Assembly (NCBI GenBank): GCA_937952155.1
Contig: CALFYH010000168.1
Location: forward strand, 1 to 11,325
From: an uncultured Saprospiraceae bacterium
Lineage (GTDB): Bacteria > Bacteroidota > Bacteroidia > Chitinophagales > Saprospiraceae
DNA: 11,325 nt
Direction: 5' to 3'
Shown here one piece after another: positions 7,900 through 11,325 of the stretch. The notes under the pieces are model-generated. The model ran no database searches and was not told the origin of the DNA. It saw nothing but the letters and a program-made list of their open reading frames with translations. Position numbers and translations under genes: made by a program. The stretch's first letter is position 1. Every line of letters begins with the position of its first letter.

Positions 7900-7992
7900 A
7901 AGAATTAAGAAATGTTGTTTAGGCGACTTTTGGTCAATAAATGCGGGTAAACAAGGAATTTTCAATAAATTATAATTTTTTTTAATGTATTA

Positions 7993-8025
7993 TTTGTTAA
8001 ATTGCAGTGAATCATACTATATTTG
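7993..8025 (+). promoter_or_regulatory. Bacteroidota-type promoter for the TPR-PD40-SPOR gene
   Basis: TTTG at 7993-7996 and TATATTTG at 8018-8025 match the -33 and -7 consensus of the Bacteroidota housekeeping sigma factor, with a 21-base spacer. Transcription should start around 8031-8033, leaving a leader of about 30 bases before the ATG at 8062. The possible upstream TTG start at 8023 lies inside the -7 box and would not be transcribed from this promoter. Confidence 0.6.
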
Positions 8026-8061
8026 TATTTTAAATATGTTTTTTATTTAATATATAAGGTC

Positions 8062-10140
8062 ATGTTCAGGAAAACACAATTTATTTTCGGAATTATTTTA
8101 TTATTAATTAGTCCGGAAATTTTTTCACAAAAGACATTAAAAAAAGCCGAATTGCAAGCCGAAGCAGGTGAGTATCAAAAGGCAATCAATAGCTATCAAT
8201 CGTATATCGGTGAAAATCCGGACGATTATTTTGCCGTTGCTAAGTTGGCTGATATTTTGGCTTTGACTGGTGAATTGGATAAAGCAGAAACTCTGTACAG
8301 CAATATACCACTATCCGCGGCCATTGATGTAGTAACTTATAAAAATCATGGTGACTTGCTCAAAAAAATGATGCGCTATGAAGAAGCGAAATCAAAATAT
8401 GCTTTATTGGCAAGAACAAATCCTGAGCAAGCTAATCTATTAACAGAGAGTGTAGATTTTGCTATTGGAGCCATGGGCAAGGCTCAGACACATGAGATTA
8501 TGTTAGTACCTTCAAATAGTTCCTCTTCTGATTTTGGTTTGTCCTTTTATAAAAATATGCCGGTATTCAGCTCATTTAGAGAAGATATATTGATGACTGA
8601 ATCAGAAAAAGATTTTAACGAAACCAATTTTTCATTAAAGACCTTTCTTTATAATACACAAAGCAACAGACTTGGCTACATTCATGGTGTGAATGGCAAG
8701 ATTGCAGGCACTGGTCCAGTTAGTTTTACCAAAAATGGGTTGAAATGTGCCATTATTGAAGGCAAAGTACGCGATAACTATAATTTGGTGAGAAGTTTTG
8801 AAAATTCTAGTTTACATATTGCCGATGTAAATGATGATGGAGAGATTGTTGCTTCAAAACCATTCATATTCAACGAAGTAGGATCATGTATAAATGCAGC
8901 ATGTTTAGCATTTGATGGGTCAGCCTTATATTTTTCATCCAATAGAAAAGGAGGATTTGGTGGTTTTGATATCTATGTGAGCTACTTGAATAACGGTATG
9001 TGGTCTGTTCCAAAAAATTTAGGTGCTACTATCAATAGTATAGGTGATGAAGTCACGCCTTTCTTGGATGATAAAAATCTATATTTTGCATCAGACTTTC
9101 ATCCAGGATTAGGTGGATTTGATGTATTCAAATGTGAAGTTATTGATGGACAATGGTCTAATCCTGAAAATATGGGAAATGGGATAAATTCTCCAAGTGA
9201 CGATTATTTTCCTACTATTAATAAAAATGGTGAGTTTTACTTGACATCCAACAGGATTGGTGGCAAAGGAATGAATGATTTGTACAAGACCTTTAAAAAG
9301 CCAATTATAGAAGAAAAACAGGAAGAATTTGCTGTAATACCTGACGCCGTTTCACTTGATGAGTTAGCTTCTCAAGTACAAAAGCATACAGTAAAGTCTG
9401 ATGATAATTTGTCAAAGGCAGTTTCTTTGAAGGAACATTCAGAAAATGTAGTGGCATTCAAATTGCCAGATTTTGATACAAAAAAAGTAGGTACAAATAG
9501 TACGTCAGCAACAATTTCTCTTGAAGGAGCACATAGAATCGCCTTAGAAGAAATGATACCTAATACAGAAGTATTTTTCATCCAATTGGCATCTATGTCC
9601 AGTGTAAAACCAAATTTCACAAAATTCAAATCCTTGTTGAAATACGGTAATATTTACAAAATGATGAATAACAAAACCATTAAGGTCAGATTGGGCTATT
9701 TTTCAGAAAGGAAAGAGGCCGAAGATATTTTGGCAAAGGTCAGAGCTAGTGGTTATAAGGATGCTTTTATCGCTTTTGAAGTGCTAAATACTGCTGTCAT
9801 GGAATTGATATTAACAGGTACTGACGAGCAAAGCTTCACGGACAAAGGTAATTTCAATACGAAAAATCCTGACGTTATCAAGGAATATAAATCCGCCAAT
9901 AAGTATAAAGTTAGACTAGCATCTTACGAGGATCCTATCTGGTTTGATGTCAATAAAGTGAAAGATTTGGGTAGGATAGAACAGTGGACAAAAGGTGGAT
10001 GGACGATCTTTATATTGGCTGGATATAGTGACCTTGAAGAAGCTAAAAGGGCTCAAATTCAGGCGAGCAATCGAGGATTTAAGACATCCGAAGTCGTAAT
10101 AGATAACGGCGGTATCCTCGAAAGGCTAAGAAATAATTGA
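8062..10140 (+). CDS. Exported TPR-PD40 protein with two C-terminal SPOR-like domains
   Basis: The product is 692 aa from the ATG at 8062, which gives a clean signal peptide (residues 1 to about 22, hydrophobic core IIFGIILLLIS-like, ending FSQ). An upstream TTG at 8023 would add 13 residues but lies in the promoter. About 27-130 is a run of TPR-like helical pairs (AGEYQKAINSYQSY, then GELDKAETLY and RYEEAKSKYALL). About 273-412 holds PD40/WD40-like propeller blades: FSSNRKGGFGGFDIYVS, FASDFHPGLGGFDVFKC and LTSNRIGGKGMNDLYK. After a charged linker come two SPOR-like modules, about 503-573 (FFIQLASM... VRLGYFSERKEAEDIL) and 614-682 (YKVRLASY... FILAGYSDLEEAKRAQ), expected to contact septal or denuded peptidoglycan. 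TPR plus PD40 recalls PorE of the type IX secretion system, but the OmpA-like domain is absent. A structural cell-envelope role is inferred; enzymatic motifs are not seen. Confidence 0.85.
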   Translation: MFRKTQFIFGIILLLISPEIFSQKTLKKAELQAEAGEYQKAINSYQSYIGENPDDYFAVAKLADILALTGELDKAETLYSNIPLSAAIDVVTYKNHGDLLKKMMRYEEAKSKYALLARTNPEQANLLTESVDFAIGAMGKAQTHEIMLVPSNSSSSDFGLSFYKNMPVFSSFREDILMTESEKDFNETNFSLKTFLYNTQSNRLGYIHGVNGKIAGTGPVSFTKNGLKCAIIEGKVRDNYNLVRSFENSSLHIADVNDDGEIVASKPFIFNEVGSCINAACLAFDGSALYFSSNRKGGFGGFDIYVSYLNNGMWSVPKNLGATINSIGDEVTPFLDDKNLYFASDFHPGLGGFDVFKCEVIDGQWSNPENMGNGINSPSDDYFPTINKNGEFYLTSNRIGGKGMNDLYKTFKKPIIEEKQEEFAVIPDAVSLDELASQVQKHTVKSDDNLSKAVSLKEHSENVVAFKLPDFDTKKVGTNSTSATISLEGAHRIALEEMIPNTEVFFIQLASMSSVKPNFTKFKSLLKYGNIYKMMNNKTIKVRLGYFSERKEAEDILAKVRASGYKDAFIAFEVLNTAVMELILTGTDEQSFTDKGNFNTKNPDVIKEYKSANKYKVRLASYEDPIWFDVNKVKDLGRIEQWTKGGWTIFILAGYSDLEEAKRAQIQASNRGFKTSEVVIDNGGILERLRNN

Positions 10141-10161
10141 TAATAAACTTAATGCGTGAAG

Positions 10162-11325
10162 TTAGTTTTCTAAACTTCTGATCATCAATTTTAAAATTTC
10201 TGATGCTGCATCAGAGATAATCGTGCCTGGTCCAAAGACTGCAGCAACACCATGATCGTATAAATATCCGAAGTCTTGCGGTGGAATGACTCCACCGACA
10301 ATGACCATGATATCAGATCTACCTATTTCTTTGAGCGCACGTATTGTATCGGGAACAAGCGTTTTGTGCCCAGCAGCCAATGAAGAAATACCGAGAATGT
10401 GCACATCATTTTCGGCAGCTTGACGAGCAGCTTCTTCTGGTGTCTGAAAAAGTGGCCCCATATCTACATCGAATCCCAGATCAGCAAAACTGGTCGCTAT
10501 GATTTTCGCACCACGATCGTGTCCGTCCTGACCCAATTTTGCAATCATTATTCGTGGTCTTCTACCTTCCAAATTTGCGAACTTATTAGAAAGATCTAGT
10601 GCTTCTCTAAATTTTGTGTCCATCTTTATTTCTTTTGCATAAACGCCGCTGATCGTAGTATGGTGTGCTTCGTATCGTCCGAAAACTTGCTCCATTGCCA
10701 TAGATATTTCGCCTAATGTGGCTCTGACACGTGCTGCATTTATCGCTAATTCCAATAAATTTCCTTGACCAGTTTTCGCACACTCGGTTATCTGAAGCAA
10801 TGCACTTTTTACAGCATCATTGTCGCGCTTAGACTTTAGATCATGAATGCGTGCTATTTGTTCTTCTCTCACACGGACGTTATCCACTTTCAAGATATCT
10901 AAATCAGCATTTTCTTTTTGTACATTAAAATTCACACCAACGATTAGCTCATTTCGACTATCGATTCTCGCTTGTTTGGCGGCAGCAGCTTCTTCGATTC
11001 TCATCTTGGGGATTCCAGCTTCAATTGCCGCAGTCATTCCGCCAAGGGATTCTACTTCTTCGATATGTTTCCAAGCCTTTTGTACCAATTTGTTGGTCAA
11101 TGTTTCTACATAATAAGAGCCACCCATCGGATCTATGGCAGACAATATATTGATGTCTGACTGGAGATATTTCTGTGTATCTCTGGCAATTTTTGCAGAA
11201 AAATCTGTTGGCAATGCGATGGCTTCATCCAATGAATTGGTGTGTAAAGATTGGGTACCTCCAAAAACAGCGGCCATGGCTTCTATACAAGTCCGTGCGA
11301 TATTGTTGAAAGGATATTGTGCAGT
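10162..11325 (-). CDS. Methylmalonyl-CoA mutase large subunit, C-terminal part, cut by the right window edge
   Basis: The frame is open from the window edge to the stop at 10164-10162, giving 387 residues. The Met at 11277 is internal (preceded by in-frame NNIARTCIEA), so the gene starts outside the window. The enzyme interconverts (R)-methylmalonyl-CoA and succinyl-CoA with adenosylcobalamin, in the cytoplasm, for propionate and branched-chain or odd-chain breakdown. Visible parts are the end of the catalytic barrel (AAVFGGTQSLHTNSLDEA, AIDPMGGSYYVE), a linker, and the C-terminal B12-binding Rossmann domain from RRPRIMIAKLGQ on. That domain carries the DGHDRG motif, whose His (codon 10521-10519) is the lower cobalt ligand, followed by GISSLAAGH and VGGVIPPQD. 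The presence of both substrate-barrel and intact B12 motifs points to the active large subunit, not the degenerate small one. It converges on the SPOR protein gene, 21 bases apart. Confidence 0.95.
   Translation of the reverse strand, partial: TAQYPFNNIARTCIEAMAAVFGGTQSLHTNSLDEAIALPTDFSAKIARDTQKYLQSDINILSAIDPMGGSYYVETLTNKLVQKAWKHIEEVESLGGMTAAIEAGIPKMRIEEAAAAKQARIDSRNELIVGVNFNVQKENADLDILKVDNVRVREEQIARIHDLKSKRDNDAVKSALLQITECAKTGQGNLLELAINAARVRATLGEISMAMEQVFGRYEAHHTTISGVYAKEIKMDTKFREALDLSNKFANLEGRRPRIMIAKLGQDGHDRGAKIIATSFADLGFDVDMGPLFQTPEEAARQAAENDVHILGISSLAAGHKTLVPDTIRALKEIGRSDIMVIVGGVIPPQDFGYLYDHGVAAVFGPGTIISDAASEILKLMIRSLEN

Noticed and set aside
8023..8061. TTG start adding 13 residues to the TPR-PD40-SPOR protein
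   Set aside because: The codon lies within the predicted -7 box, and the later ATG at 8062 gives a normal signal peptide.
10158..10178. Hairpin with a 6-bp outer stem and one bulge between the SPOR gene and the mutase gene
   Set aside because: It is short and AT-rich, overlaps the mutase stop codon and has no following T-run on either strand, so a terminator call is not supported.
11275..11277. ATG at 11277 as the start of the mutase
   Set aside because: The frame stays open to the window edge, and the upstream residues match the conserved large-subunit sequence, so this Met is internal.

Overview
The window is AT-rich DNA from a member of the Bacteroidota, most likely a Saprospiraceae-like or related free-living lineage. 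The evidence is a subtilisin-like protease with a type IX secretion (T9SS) type A sorting tail, two near-perfect Bacteroidota promoters (TTTG, about 21-22 bases, TAnnTTTG), no clear Shine-Dalgarno sites, a TPR/PD40/SPOR envelope protein, and an ECF sigma factor coupled to a beta-barrel anti-sigma-like protein. Seven genes are supported. Two of them run off the window edges.

Left part (1-3284, all minus strand): in transcription order, a 329-aa LEA-like amphipathic repeat protein, an ECF sigma factor with a GTG start, and a 458-aa protein whose start overlaps the sigma stop by 4 bases (ATGA). That last protein has a short cytoplasmic anti-sigma-like head, one inner-membrane helix, a long disordered periplasmic stretch and a C-terminal outer-membrane beta-barrel. 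This is the layout of the recently described dual membrane-spanning anti-sigma factors (Dma) of Bacteroidota, and it is the most interesting system in the window. Further left is the 5' end of a lipoprotein gene with a TTG start.

Middle (3488-7850): a plus-strand Wzx-like flippase of the MOP superfamily converges on a minus-strand 968-aa S8 protease, with only 4 bases between their stops. The protease has a signal peptide, a probable propeptide, an intact Asp/His/Asn/Ser active site, three FN3-like modules with a repeated Cys pair, a GEVED domain and a T9SS tail.

Right part (8062-11325): divergent from the protease is a secreted or periplasmic TPR-PD40-SPOR-SPOR protein, which looks like a PorE-type architecture with SPOR modules in place of the OmpA domain. 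It converges on the C-terminal half of the large subunit of adenosylcobalamin-dependent methylmalonyl-CoA mutase, which continues past the right edge. Both partial genes are interrupted only by the window boundary. No tRNA, rRNA, CRISPR array or mobile element was seen.
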